Shown in pieces: positions 54,286 to 64,000 of a stretch of 64,000 nt of DNA. The notes under the pieces were generated by a model, which saw only the letters and a program-made list of their open reading frames with translations, did not search any database and had not been told where the DNA came from. The position numbers were made by a program, and so were the translations under genes. Every line of letters starts with the position of its first letter. The first letter of the stretch is position 1. The DNA is from Anadara kagoshimensis (Eukaryota; Mollusca; Bivalvia; Arcoida; Arcidae). The DNA lies in assembly GCA_021292105.1 (NCBI GenBank), contig CM037871.1, forward strand, positions 38,875,182 to 38,939,181, in the 5' to 3' direction.

Positions 54286-56443
54286 CAATAAACGCTGAAA
54301 TTGAGAAGATCGACTGGGACTATCATCTGAAAGATGTATCAACAGAAGTAGGATGGAACAGGTTTACCGATAAGATTAATAATTTAATAGAAGAATATAT
54401 ACCGGTGTGTAAATTAAATTCCAGGACTTTCGATACGCCTTGGATGACCCCAGATTCATTGCAGGCAATTAGAGAAAAAAGAAAACGGTGGAACAAATTC
54501 AATAACTGTCGAAATACCGTAAACTATAACAGTTACAAGTCTGCTAGGAATAAAGCAAAAACTGCTATACAAACAGCCACTTGTCTCTATGAGCAGTCAT
54601 TAGCGCATAAGATCAAGCAAAATCCAAAAATATTTGGAAATATGTCCAGTCCAAGACAAAAATTAAAGGCACGTTAAATATCATAAAAGATGAGAACAAC
54701 GTTGACATATCGGATGACAACACTAAAGCAAACTTATTAAATAACTTTTTCGCAAGTGTCTTCACTAAAGAAAACATACAAAATATACCAGAATTCCAAT
54801 CTAAAACATCGACCACATTAAACAACATAAACATCTCGATTGATGAAATCAAGAAAATTCTGGAAACTCTAAACCCAGCCAAATCACAAGGTGAAGATAA
54901 CATCCATCCAAAATTTTTAAAAGAGACGGCACATACAGTCTGCGTCCCATTACATATAATCTTCACAAAGTCACTAAGGGAAGGCAAACTCCCGTCATGT
55001 TGGAAACTGGCCAATATTAGTCCCATCCATAAAAACGGTTCTAAATCAGAGGTGTCAAATTATAGGCCAATCAGCTTAACTTCAGTGGTCTGCAAAATTA
55101 TGGAAAAAATTATTAAAAAGGCACTAATGTCATATCTCGAAACAAACAACTTATTTACACCACATCAACATGGATTTCGAGCCGGCTACTCATGTAACAC
55201 ACAATTATTAGAAGCAATTGACTACTGGACTAAAGCAATAGACAACAATGAGGATGTAGATATCATCTATTTAAACTTCCAAAAGGCTTTTGACACTGTG
55301 CCCCATAGAAGATTATGTGCAAAGCTCCAAGGATACGGAATTGGAGGCAATATTCTCAACTGGATACAAGACTTCTTGTCGGAAAGGAGACAACGTGTAG
55401 TGCTCAACGGTAAAAAATCAGATTGGAAACCAGTACTTAGTGGAATCCCGCAAGGAAGTGTTCTCGGACCTATTCTATTTTTAATCTTTATCAACGATCT
55501 GCCAGAAGCTGTCCAAAGTGTCATTAAAATCTTTGCGGACGACACAAAGCTATATAGGATAATCAAAACCAGACAAGACAGTAACATATTTCAGGATGAT
55601 ATTGATGTAATAAATAACTGGTCTCAAGAGTGGCAATTAAAATTTAACGAGAAGAAATGCAAACACCTACACCTAGGAAATAAAGATAGTCCAGTTTACA
55701 ATTTGAATGGTACAGAAATCAAAAAAGTAAAAGAAGAGAAAGATCTAGGAATAATAGTGGACCATAAATTAACCTTCAGGGACCATATCCACTCCTCTGT
55801 GAAAAAAGCAAATAAAATGTTGGGTCTACTAAGAAGAACCTTCAAAAATATGGATAAGGACACTTTTGTACCACTATATTAATCATTAGTTAGACCTCAT
55901 CTTGAGTATGGCAGCAATGTCTGGTCGGTAATGTACAAAAAAGATGCTGCTATGATAGAAAACATCCAACGTAGAGCCAGCAAATTGGTTAAATCCATAA
56001 GACACAATCCTTATTCATCACGACTAAAATTACTTGGTTTACCAACTCTGGAATATAGGAGAAAAAGATCCGACGTAGTACAAATGTACAAAATTCAACA
56101 CAATATTGACAAAGTAGATAAAAACATATTCTCCTACTCAAAAAGCAACACCAGGGGGCACAATTTCAAACTCCATAAAGAATTCAGTAGAACTAATATG
56201 AGGAAAGCAACTTTTAGTCAACGTGTGACAAATACATGGAATTCCCTACCAGTGGAACTCGTCAACAAACCATCTCTAAATAGCTTTAAAGTTGCCATTA
56301 ACAAGCATTGGACAAAAGTAAATCTAAAATTCCACCCGACCATTTACGAACCGGAACCGGATAGAACAGAAACTAGTCTAAAAAAATTCATTAAAATGGA
56401 CCAGAGAGGCGAAAAGCCTATAGTGGTTTCTACAGACAGATAA
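54286..56443 (+). pseudogene. Reverse transcriptase of CR1-like LINE, catalytic Asp lost
   Basis: A linker (54286-54636) is followed after a one-base deletion (near 54636, in what is usually an FWKYVQSK box) by the reverse transcriptase. Seen in order: SNYRPISLTSV (motif 1), IIYLNFQKAFDTVPHRRL (motif A), GIPQGSVLGPILF (motif B, about 55443-55480), FADDTKLY (motif C, 55532-55555), a WQLKFNEKKC motif D and KDLGIIVD. Motif A normally reads YLDF; here the codon at 55274-55276 is AAC (Asn) in place of the first catalytic Asp. A nonsense TAA at 55880-55882 splits off the C-terminal tail (to 56443), which has RPHLEYGSNVW and TNTWNSLPVELV blocks typical of CR1-type elements. The copy cannot make active enzyme. 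Confidence 0.9.
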
Positions 56444-56835
56444 CAGGTAATCTATCTTTTGTAGATTCGAAGGTCCTTGGTTTTTTCCATGTACGGTACT
56501 CTGGTTTAATAATGTAAGTTGAAGAGTATTGTCCAGAATGTGTGATTGGAATGTAAAACATCAATTATCCCACCAGATCCAGTGGCTTTATTGACTAATG
56601 TCATTTCAGCCAAATGTCCTTGTCAACCAACTGTTGGATACAACCCCAGCAAACCAACGATTTGTAACCAAGGATCCCACATGTAGAGCCAGATGTAATT
56701 AGAATTGTAAGGTAACAACAGTGAAGATAGAATTAATAATAGCAGACTTTTTCATTTGTAATATGAAAGGTAAAAATGCATCAGTAAATTTAAAACCAGG
56801 ACTGGGACCTTCCCAGCACTAGTGAGATCTCTACT

Positions 56836-56948
56836 AATCAAAAACAAACATACTAATCCATGTCTGAATCACAATCTAGAATCAAAGTAAAAACTGACAA
56901 ATTAGGTTAAACATGTGAACTTCCACCAGAGAAATGAGGCCGGGTGCT
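56836..56948 (-). repeat. Retroelement 3' tail repeat, copy 4
   Basis: Reverse-strand partial copy carrying CAAACATACTAATCCATG, AGTAAAAACTGACAAATT, GAACTTCCACCAGAG and ATGAGGCCGGGTGCT. It follows the CR1-like element by about 400 bases. Confidence 0.7.
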
Positions 56949-56949
56949 A

Positions 56950-57955
56950 ACAGCGATGAGTTGTAGAATTGTAATGGTCTAAGATAGGTCATTTGGTAGA
57001 ACAGCTCGTCAGTAGCATTGGAGGTCTTCACCAGGCTTTGATTTTCTCCTTCTTGTTGCACATGTACATTAGTTTTATAGATGTTTTAATGCAAAGTTAG
57101 AATTATTTAATTAAATTATAAGAGGTACCGTAAAGTGCTATGAAATTAACACTGGTATGTCATATGTAATTTCAACATACCAGTAATAACCAATTCACAA
57201 TGCCAGTCTTGTGCAAGGATTCACCCCAAGTGAGATTCAAACTTATTGACTTAGACACTGTAATCTGTAAGTCAGAACTTTAAACCAGAGATTTTGGTAT
57301 TTAATCCAAATCATAAAAATATTTTCTTAAGAAATTAAATGTAAATGTAAACAACCATGTTGGATTCCTACAATGTAATGGATATATTGATTTGTATAGA
57401 GAACCACAGCTGAGAGGTTTCTTCATAATTTTGAAATTATCCTCAGAGGTTGCTTGGGGGTTAAATCCCACCACACAGTAGGAGGGTTTGCCCCTTAGTT
57501 TGTTGTTTATGAAAATCCAATTGTATGCATATTGAACACAGCATATATTGGCATGATCATGCACCAGTTTTACAATTCTTATCAATATTTACATGAAATA
57601 TTTAAAATTGATAAATTTTTGGTAGTTATAAAAGACAAAATCAGTACAAATCGATTATATAAACAGAAATCATAGATGATATTAAGCCAGACGGTGCACC
57701 AGGTGTTGATCCCCGAGCGTTAGATACAAGTGACAAGTGTTAAAGTGTCAGAGATAGAAATACATTCCGTTGATTTTAGGATTAATTTGATTTAATATTG
57801 CCTCATAAGGTGTCAAATTTTGAGTCGGAGGGATTATACCTGAAATCTGAAGTATGAATAAAATCCTTGTGAAGATAAAAAACATTACAACTGTTTGTGT
57901 GTATTGGTCTATACAGCATTACATAAATTCCTTATAATGGTTAAATATTAAATAT
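56950..57955. other. No recognised feature
   Basis: A GGGGGTTAAATCCCACC phrase at about 57459 resembles a tRNA-like B box without the rest of a SINE. Otherwise unassigned. Confidence 0.4.
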
Positions 57956-57960
57956 TAGTG

Positions 57961-58710
57961 ATCACTTTAAGCTTATAAATGTCTGTATCTAGTTTTGACA
58001 AAACATTTTATTCATAATTCTAAAAGATTTTAAAACTTTCCACACATTAAGTTAAGAAAAATCATAGTTAAGTAATAATTGTTAAACTGGGAACTGTTGG
58101 TATAACCTACTATTATTTATTTAAATTTGCTGAAAAATCTAGTCTACAAGAATTGGAATAAAATGTGTAACCCTTTTCTACTGTGTTATATTTACAATTG
58201 CAATATCTTTCCTTCAATAACATATTTGACGTCGACTATACTTTCCAACTTCATAGAGACATTGCTCCATGCGCTGGTGTGATGAAGTCAGATGTCAAAT
58301 GCTCTCATTGACTGACAGGAGATGACCCATTTTTATGAGAAGGTGCACCAACATTGTATTTCAAAATTGTTTTCAAATTAACATGGAAAATGAGAGACAG
58401 CAATAGGTTAATTTTTGTAAATATTGTAAATATAAGAAATAAGGTAAATTTCCAATGTCTTTATGAACTTGCAAAGTATAATGGGCTGTCTCAAATTTTT
58501 CCATTTGTCTTTTATGCAATTTAAGACAGATAGATTTTCCAGCAAATGTAAATAAATAATAGCAGGCTATACCAACAGTTCCCAGTTTAACAATTATTAC
58601 TTAACTATGATTTTTCTTAACTTAAATTTTGGAAAGTTTTAAAATCTTTTAGAATTATGAATAATTTTTTTGTCAAAACTAGATACAGACATTTATAAGC
58701 TTAAAGTGAT
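57961..58710. repeat. Inverted duplication around a second element
   Basis: Arms 57961-58140 and 58532-58710 are inverted copies, about 90 percent alike (ATCACTTTAAGCTTATAAAT; TTAAACTGGGAACTGTTGG). Each contains half of a MITE of the 3418-3678 family plus flanking sequence. The spacer holds the repeat at 58226-58495. Confidence 0.8.
58226..58495. repeat. MITE-like repeat, related to 44200-44501
   Basis: Ends TTGACGTCGACTATACTTTC and, inverted, GCAAAGTATAATGGGCTGTC (about 40-bp imperfect TIRs including AACTTCATAGAGACATTG and CAATGTCTTTATGAACTT). In this copy the ends are inverted, as in a MITE. Confidence 0.6.
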
Positions 58711-58753
58711 TCTTAAAATGACATCTTAAATTCTAGAATTTCTTAACAATTTA

Positions 58754-58969
58754 TTCATTTAATTAATACGCTACGGTAGAGCTTGTTCTCACTACAGAGA
58801 CTTTGTACAACAAAGCAGGCTGCTTGCAAATACATTGTTGACTCGGGGACATTACAAGCCTAGGCTAATCAAGGCCCTCAAAAAGTTTTATGGCTGTCAT
58901 CACAGTATTGTTGATAAGTTTTATGTCTCTGTGTCCAGAATTGCCCTGGATATATTTGACGTTCCATAG
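58754..58969 (+). pseudogene. C-terminal fragment of a retroelement reverse transcriptase
   Basis: Translated in one frame to the TAG at 58967-58969, this reads LIRYGRACSHYRDF, then a KLL-like helix, LIKALKKFYGCHH, and ends VSRIALDIFDVP. I recognise the LIRY.RAC...DF and KFYGRHHD pattern from the C-terminal part of reverse transcriptases in widespread metazoan retroelement proteins; the exact family is not certain. A stop at 58760-58762 falls where a Gln codon is expected (CAA to TAA). The 3' UTR-like sequence downstream (to about 59165) is the repeat found five times in the window. Confidence 0.65.
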
Positions 58970-59165
58970 TTCCATGTTCCTTTTACACAATTTTGATTAC
59001 ACACGTGATGGGTGTAGATAGCTAAACAGGAGGTGCTTGCCCTTCCAGAGCAACCTCATTTCCCTGGTGGAAGTTCACATGTCTAACCTAACTTGTCAGT
59101 TCCAAAGTTTTTACTTTGCTTCTGGTTTGTGATTTGGACATGGATTAGTATGTTTGTTTTTGATT
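58931..59165 (+). repeat. Retroelement 3' tail repeat, copy 5
   Basis: Starts within the last codons of the reverse-transcriptase fragment and continues through a conserved non-coding tail (landmarks TAGCTAAACAGGAGGTGC, CCCTGGTGGAAGTTCACATG, ATGGATTAGTATGTTTG). This is the most informative copy because it keeps the upstream coding sequence. Confidence 0.8.
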
Positions 59166-59375
59166 TATAAAGTTTTCAAATTTGCCACATATAAGTTTTA
59201 CATTTTTCAATTTCAATCTAGCAAAACTGAAATCTGAATAACTTTGTTCAGAAATTTAGGGTGTCATTTTGAAGATTGCTTCACGCTCATAAAATCTGTA
59301 TTCTCGTTTTCTCGAAGTTTTGTAGTAAAATGTAGTGAATGAACCCAAGCTAAGTGTTATTAAGATGTAATGGCT

Positions 59376-59604
59376 CCAATTTAAATAATCATTCCATAAC
59401 TAAAGATTTCCTTAACTTAAATTTAACAAAATATTGCAATAGTTTTTGATGCAAATGTAATAAGCTTGAAGTCATCTTCAAAGTGATACCTGAAAACCCT
59501 GGATATCTTCAAAATCAAAAAGCAAATTTTTATGGTGTAAAATTTGCCAGACTTAAGTTAAAGAAAATCTTAGTTAAGGAATTAGATTATGAAACTGGGA
59601 CCTG
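59376..59604. mobile_element. Diverged MITE of the 3418-3678 family
   Basis: AATCATTCCATAACTAAAGA at the left, TTAAGTTAAAGAAAATCTTA and GAAACTGGGACC at the right. Immediately followed by a SINE. Confidence 0.7.
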
Positions 59605-59895
59605 GTGCTTGCTCTGTAAGTGGGAGGTTGTGGGTTCAAACCCAAACTGGGTCTGATCCAAGACTTGAATGTAGGTAGGGACTGTTCTTTCACCAAACAA
59701 AGGTCATGTTTCTTTTGGATGAGAACTTAAAATAAACAAGGTCCCGTGACATGGAAAGAACACTTCCATACAATGCCATCAGGAAAACACACATGCAAAA
59801 ATTTTGCACCTTTGTCCATAGCTGGCAATGTCTCGATATAAGTGAAATATTCTTGAATAGTACATTAAACACCATTATTCAACTCAACTCACTCA
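59605..59895 (+). repeat. tRNA-derived SINE, head truncated
   Basis: GTGGGTTCAAACCC (B box), GATCCAAGACTTGAATGTAG, CCATAGCTGGCAATGTCTCG and the 3' end CTTGAATAGTACATTAAACA-CC. Confidence 0.85.
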
Positions 59896-59899
59896 CTTA

Positions 59900-60310
59900 A
59901 GTAGAGCTTTAAATGACCAATGTCATGGTCGTCATAGAACATATAGAAGGTGTTTATCTTGGACATAAGGGCTAAGTGTACTAACACTCTGAAAGGTATA
60001 TTATAAACTACTTTGTTTGGTGTATAATTATATTAGCAATTTTATTTTACTAAAGTAATAAGCCTAAATATTAGTTTTATTTTATTGCACCAACTTTTGT
60101 GTGCATATAGAGTGGTTTAAATATTTATTAAGCATAGTTTTAATTTATTCTCATTAAAAAAGAAATAAATATTAAACTATGGGGCACTAAATATGTGACA
60201 CAAGACAATTTTCGATACAAAGACATCATCCCTTTCAATGACATTTTGACTAGGACTACAAAGCAACACGAGGGTCCGGAGAAACTCAGGCCCACGGCAT
60301 CTACCTGCAA
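59900..60310. other. No recognised feature
   Basis: Mostly AT-rich; 60240-60310 is unusually GC-rich (CACGAGGGTCCGGAGAAACT) and unassigned. Confidence 0.4.
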
Positions 60311-60313
60311 GTA

Positions 60314-60801
60314 CAGAGTGGTGCCATATATATTCGGACACTTTGTAAAATTCTTCTTTATTTCATATAAAACCATATATTTTTAAAAAATTCTCAAAAA
60401 TTTATTTCTTGGTCAATTTCCATGATTTTTTTCATCCTTTAATGAAAAATTAGTTGTAGTTTCTTCCAATAATGTTCAAAATATTGTCCGTCTTATAACA
60501 GTCATGAAAACATAAGCTGAACAGCATTGTAATTTTTAACAGCCATGTGAAGCATGATTATATAGTAGATTTCAATTTTAGAAATTTTCCGTTGAATTTT
60601 AAATGATTATCTATTAAAAACAAAGAAATTGGTTTTTTTTAATTATTTTTAAGAAAAACTTCAACAAATTTTACATTTAACAGTGAAAAAATCATGAAAA
60701 TTGACCAAGAAATAAATTTTTGAGAATTTTTAAAAAATATATGGTTTTATATGAAATAAAGAAGGATTTTACAGTGTCCGAATATATATGGCACCACTCT
60801 G
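60314..60801. mobile_element. Tc1/mariner-like MITE with long TIRs in TA
   Basis: CAGAGTGGTGCCATATATAT with TCGGACACT at the left is inverted at the right; the arms extend about 120 bp (60314-60435 and 60690-60801). Flanked by TA at 60312-60313 and 60802-60803. No transposase frame. Confidence 0.88.
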
Positions 60802-60804
60802 TAG

Positions 60805-61225
60805 TCTGCTTTACTGCACAAAGCCCCTGCAGTGGTAACAATCTTATTCAATCAATCAATCATCTGAGGTACATGTAGTTTTGCCAAGGTTTCATTTGGC
60901 ATGGCTATGAATTGTTACAAGGTCACAAGTTTATTACAAATTTGACAATAAATCACCTGTTGTTTTCCACACCTAATGCACACACTCTAGTTTTATATAA
61001 GAGATGTTTGTTAAGTTAGTCATGAAAATATCACCAACGAAACATGTGTCCATGTGCCAAGTCCATCAAATCAAATTTCAAAACTGGTAACACTTAGAAC
61101 AGCAATATTTTTGACTGTAATTTAAACATACCATTTCAAAACTAGTATACAAATTGGTTCTGAGTTAACTCCTTGATTTTGTAGATAGATTTAGTCAATG
61201 GCTTCATGCTACAGCAGGTACCATG
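60805..61225. other. No recognised feature
   Basis: AT-rich unassigned sequence. Confidence 0.4.
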
Positions 61226-61230
61226 CCATA

Positions 61231-61399
61231 CAGTAAAACACATTTATTACAAACCCCTGCAGACTCTTTTTTTTTAACTTCTTTATAAAGCGACTTTGTT
61301 ATATTGTTGTAAACAGACTTTTAAAGAGGAGCCGTCGGGCCCAATTTTTGACTTTGTACTATCCATGTATTCCTTGTTCGTTATAATCGTGTTTTACTG
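61231..61399. mobile_element. 169-bp MITE (CAGTAAAACACR ends) in TA
   Basis: CAGTAAAACACATTTATTAC and GTTATAATCGTGTTTTACTG are inverted; TA at 61229-61230 and 61400-61401. The GACTTTTAAAGAGGAGCCGT interior is not seen in the other families. Confidence 0.78.
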
Positions 61400-61575
61400 T
61401 ATATGTAATTTGACCTGTTTGGTGATAATATAGTTCTTCATAATAAAGTAGGAATTTTTTGTGAATTTAATCATTTCTATCTTATATAATTCTATATCAA
61501 TCAAAGGACATCAGTGACATCATCACTGTACCCACATCAGCATCTCCAAAACAAATGAGTTCTAACAAAGGAAAT

Positions 61576-61784
61576 AATTGACGTATCGCCGGCCATACTT
61601 TTTATGTTCCGATACTTGCCCCATAGCGGTACCAAAACAGCGTCTGATGATGGCAACTACGTACTAGTGTCAGTGATGTCATTAAATGGCACAATCCAGG
61701 CCAAGTTTCCAATCTTTTTGTGTGTAATTCAAGCATGCTGGGTCTTTGAAGGAACATTGTGGGCATGCCCAGTGATCCGTCAAT
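61576..61784. mobile_element. MITE (ATTGACGTATCGCCGGCC family), copy 4
   Basis: AATTGACGTATCGCCGGCC at the left, GGCATGCCCAGTGATCCGTC-AAT at the right, with GCGGTACCAAAACAGCGTC inside. Opposite orientation to copies 2 and 3. It overlaps the start of the next MITE by AAT. Confidence 0.85.
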
Positions 61785-61982
61785 GGGGTTCGCTGCTGTA
61801 CCACGTGATACCCTCTAACGTTTGTGGAGAGCGCTTATTTCCAATGGATATGGAATCGCGAATGATGAGGTTTTCCAGTAAAAATGACGTTATTCCAGGA
61901 ATTTGTGACATTAATGTTTTCCAAAACGTTCCACACAAACATTAAGAGGTATTGATCACGTGGTACAGCGGCGAACCCCATT
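61782..61982. mobile_element. 201-bp MITE (AATGGGGTTCGCTGCTGTAC ends)
   Basis: TIRs of about 38 bp: AATGGGGTTCGCTGCTGTAC, CACGTGATACC and inverted GGTATTGATCACGTG, GTACAGCGGCGAACCCCATT. The middle is not coding. A degenerate right end may exist at 19969-20007. Confidence 0.85.
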
Positions 61983-61984
61983 AC

Positions 61985-62425
61985 TTGAGAACTCAGGACT
62001 CCAGACTCATATCATAAAACCCTTCTACAATTTTCTGAGCATTCACAGGTACAAATAAGAAAAAAAAACTTACATATGTATCATTTAATTCACATTTATT
62101 ATTGAGCTTTTAAACATTTTCTGATTTACAAGCAGCCAATACACATAGTACAAAGTATACAATGAACTGTCAAATAATTACAAGTAATTTTAATACTTCA
62201 ACCATCTTTTACAAGATATAATTAAAAGAATGAAATAAAAATAATCTTTAACTGTTCAGTGAACCATAACCCAAATTTTCAAAAAGCGTAACATTTTCTG
62301 TATTATTGTAGATGTCCATTCAGTCTGTTGAAATATTCAATATTTCAGTACTGGTATATTTCATGACTAGTAACTACATGCCCCTAGCTTAATATTTACG
62401 CAGAATATATCAATAAATACTAATA
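61985..62425. other. No recognised feature
   Basis: AT-rich unassigned sequence. Confidence 0.4.
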
Positions 62426-62429
62426 AAAG

Positions 62430-62622
62430 TAACAAGTTTAAAATCCTCCTTGATAACTTTGCCACCTCACTTATCACCACACTATCTTAACTTCCCAAAA
62501 TCCATTTATACTATATTTTTTCTTTAAAAGCCTTCCTCAATATGTCAACAAACCTCCTTATAATGCCAAAATTACATGCACAACAAAATGGCGACAATAA
62601 ATCAAGGTTTCACTGTGTATAT
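62430..62622. mobile_element. MITE (CAGTAAAACCTYRATTCA family), reverse copy
   Basis: ATCCTCCTTGATAACTTTGC, CACCTCACTTATCACCACAC, CCCAAAATCCATTTATACTA and AATCAAGGTTTCACTG: the family in reverse, nearly full length. Confidence 0.72.
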
Positions 62623-62929
62623 AAAATTTTTATCTTCTATAAATAGATAAATTAAATTTCTATCGATTATAGCTGCTTTATATTCAAAGTTTTTAACTTT
62701 ATAGAGAAATATATTTACAAAAAGAGTACTGAAAACTTGGATTTATGCAGTTGTAAAAAAACTGTTTTAGACACTTGGCAAGCATGTAATTACTGTATTT
62801 AATATTAATTTGTACATTTACATTATATATATATTAACAACCTAGCACTATAAAACATCATTATAACATATGTGACTATATCAACAAATGGTCAGTGTTA
62901 CTGATGAATCATGTATTATATTTAATACA

Positions 62930-62952
62930 GCCAAACCTGTCTATAAAGACAC
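62930..62952. mobile_element. MITE left end (CAGT..AACCTGYC family), cut by a SINE
   Basis: CAGCCAAACCTGTCTATAAA-GAC is directly followed by the SINE at 62960; no right end found. Confidence 0.5.
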
Positions 62953-62959
62953 CCTAATT

Positions 62960-63165
62960 GATTGTTGGATTGAATGGGGTTTTACATCCTAGTCAAGAAT
63001 ATCTCACTTATATTGAGACATCACCAACTGATGAAGTGGAAGAATTTATTACTTTTGCTGTACATCCTAGACAATGTGCAAGTAGGGTTCTTTAAATTTT
63101 TAAAATCTTTCAGCTCAAGCACTGTGATGTAACATTGAACAACTGTATTTAGATCCCCACATCTA
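62960..63165 (-). repeat. SINE, diverged subfamily, 3' part
   Basis: GGGGTTTTACATCCTAGTCA, AGACATCACCAACTGATGAA and GACAATGTGCAAGTAGGG match the subfamily of 45112-45390. Confidence 0.7.
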
Positions 63166-63259
63166 AAAAAGTAAAAATTTTAATATAAATATTCCATGAA
63201 ACATCACATAAAATGAAATTAGAATGGTCTCTTGAGAGCCAACATCTACAATTGACGTT

Positions 63260-63455
63260 TTCTGGCTTGACCTTTCTGATATGACCTTGGTTCAAGGTCA
63301 AGACACACCTTTGGACCGTGAAGGTCATTCGTGTGATGTTTCATGACAGTTGTCCAAAGCAATTATGAGATATGGCAACGATTTTACATAGACAGACATG
63401 GTGATTCCATTATATACCCCTCTTAAACTAGTTTATGGGGGTATACAATGCAAAC
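63260..63455 (+). repeat. TGACCTT-rich interspersed repeat
   Basis: GACCTTGGTTCAAGGTCAAG, GTGAAGGTCATTCGTGTGAT, GAGATATGGCAACGATTTTA and GTTTATGGGGGTATAC. Style and phrases are typical of bivalve dispersed repeats; element class unknown. Confidence 0.5.
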
Positions 63456-63459
63456 TACT

Positions 63460-64000
63460 CCAAAGGTTATTGTAATAAACATTGTTGTAACTTCTGATGC
63501 AGGTAGACAAGATTAACTGGATTGAGTGGATGTAATGATATAACATCTCTGCCTCGGAAATGTCTTAAAAATGATTTAGATTTTCAAACTTCAAAACATC
63601 AAGGTACTTTATTAGGGTATCAACAAAATTCAACAAAATGACATTTAAACCAATTTAAAATTATTTTGTTAATGACATAACACTCATAAATTCATTCAAT
63701 CCTTGCTGTTTTGTTTGACTGTTTTGTAGACTAGTTTGACTATACTAAATATGTTACATTGTATTTGAAAGACTTGAACAAAAAGTTAATGAGAAATTTC
63801 ACATCAATCATATTTATCACTGTGGGTTAATAGTTAGCCATGGTAATCATTGGTTATATACTACAGTACTGTAAACCAGCTTTTATTTGCAGAAATTAAC
63901 TTTTATGATTCTCTTACCAAAATCATTTCACAACTTTTAACTTTTGCGATATGGACAATAGCTGAATATTTGGTATGAATAAAGCCATTTTCAGAAACAA
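63460..64000. other. No recognised feature
   Basis: AT-rich; ACTGTAAACCAGCTTTTATT near 63867 resembles 25608-25625 (a shared phrase ending in a TAAC-TTTC block), so a short dispersed repeat may continue past the window end. Confidence 0.4.

Larger units (their letters stand above)
53160..56470 (+). mobile_element. Decayed CR1-like non-LTR retrotransposon
   Basis: An APE-type endonuclease region is followed by a linker and a reverse transcriptase with a CR1-type C-terminal tail, in the order expected for ORF2 of CR1/Rex-like LINEs. The coding region is broken by stops at about 53454, 53747, 54163 and 55880 and by frameshifts near 54165, 54268 and 54636, so the copy is dead. The 5' end is unclear: an open stretch (53160-53456) rich in Ser, Pro and Asp/Glu precedes the endonuclease and may be the N-terminal part of ORF2 or the end of ORF1. 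No target duplication was identified. Confidence 0.9.

Noticed and set aside
58799-58821. CTTTGTACAACAAAGCAGGC resembles a Gateway attB1 site and could suggest vector contamination
   Set aside because: It reads in frame as part of the reverse-transcriptase fragment (DFVQQSRLLA) and no vector sequence surrounds it; the likeness is coincidental.
61604-61945. 113-codon plus-strand frame
   Set aside because: It runs through two abutting MITEs and has no recognisable protein content.

Overview
The window looks like an AT-rich intergenic to intronic stretch of a metazoan nuclear genome, most likely a bivalve or other mollusc. The reasons are one recognisable animal gene with an upstream splice acceptor, the absence of prokaryotic operon structure, many copies of a tRNA-derived SINE, many MITE families, CR1-type and other retroelement remains, and the TGACCTTGACCTTTGAACC-type satellite usual in bivalve assemblies. 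The organism assignment is inference; no species can be named from sequence alone.

The only host protein gene I recognise is ANAPC13 (anaphase-promoting complex subunit 13) on the minus strand at 50210-50440. It is an intact 76-codon frame preceded by a splice acceptor. Most other long open frames are products of repeats: the 364-residue frames in 31-34 kb come from a 63-bp minisatellite whose period is a multiple of three, and those in 35-39 kb and 41.5-42.5 kb have similar causes.

Layout. 0-1 kb: five tandem copies of a reverse-transcriptase motif A fragment. 1.1-3.15 kb: an element bounded by inverted GCTCACCTGA ends, with a 145-bp satellite core. 3.3-31 kb: SINEs, MITEs and retroelement tails, with a 1.55-kb Mutator-like element at 8.14-9.69 kb (10-bp target duplication) and a hammerhead-ribozyme-like hairpin near 14.2 kb inside a 253-bp insertion (14-bp target duplication). 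31.1-34.85 kb: the 63-bp minisatellite with 16-unit higher-order blocks, joined directly to a 58-bp minisatellite (34.86-39.45 kb). 41.5-42.5 kb: a G-rich 27-bp minisatellite lodged inside a SINE. 43-50 kb: SINEs and unassigned sequence. 50.2-51.7 kb: ANAPC13 and, just upstream of it, a 1-kb foldback element in TTAA. 53.2-56.5 kb: a decayed CR1-like LINE whose first catalytic Asp is Asn. 57.9-59.6 kb: an inverted duplication, a MITE and a reverse-transcriptase C-terminal fragment that explains a 3'-tail repeat found five times in the window. 60-64 kb: Tc1/mariner-like and other MITEs.

The genes do not form a pathway; the window is mainly a record of transposition and tandem amplification around one small cell-cycle gene. 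The most promising items for follow-up are the hammerhead-like insertion, the reverse-transcriptase-derived satellite, the Mutator-like element and the higher-order minisatellites.
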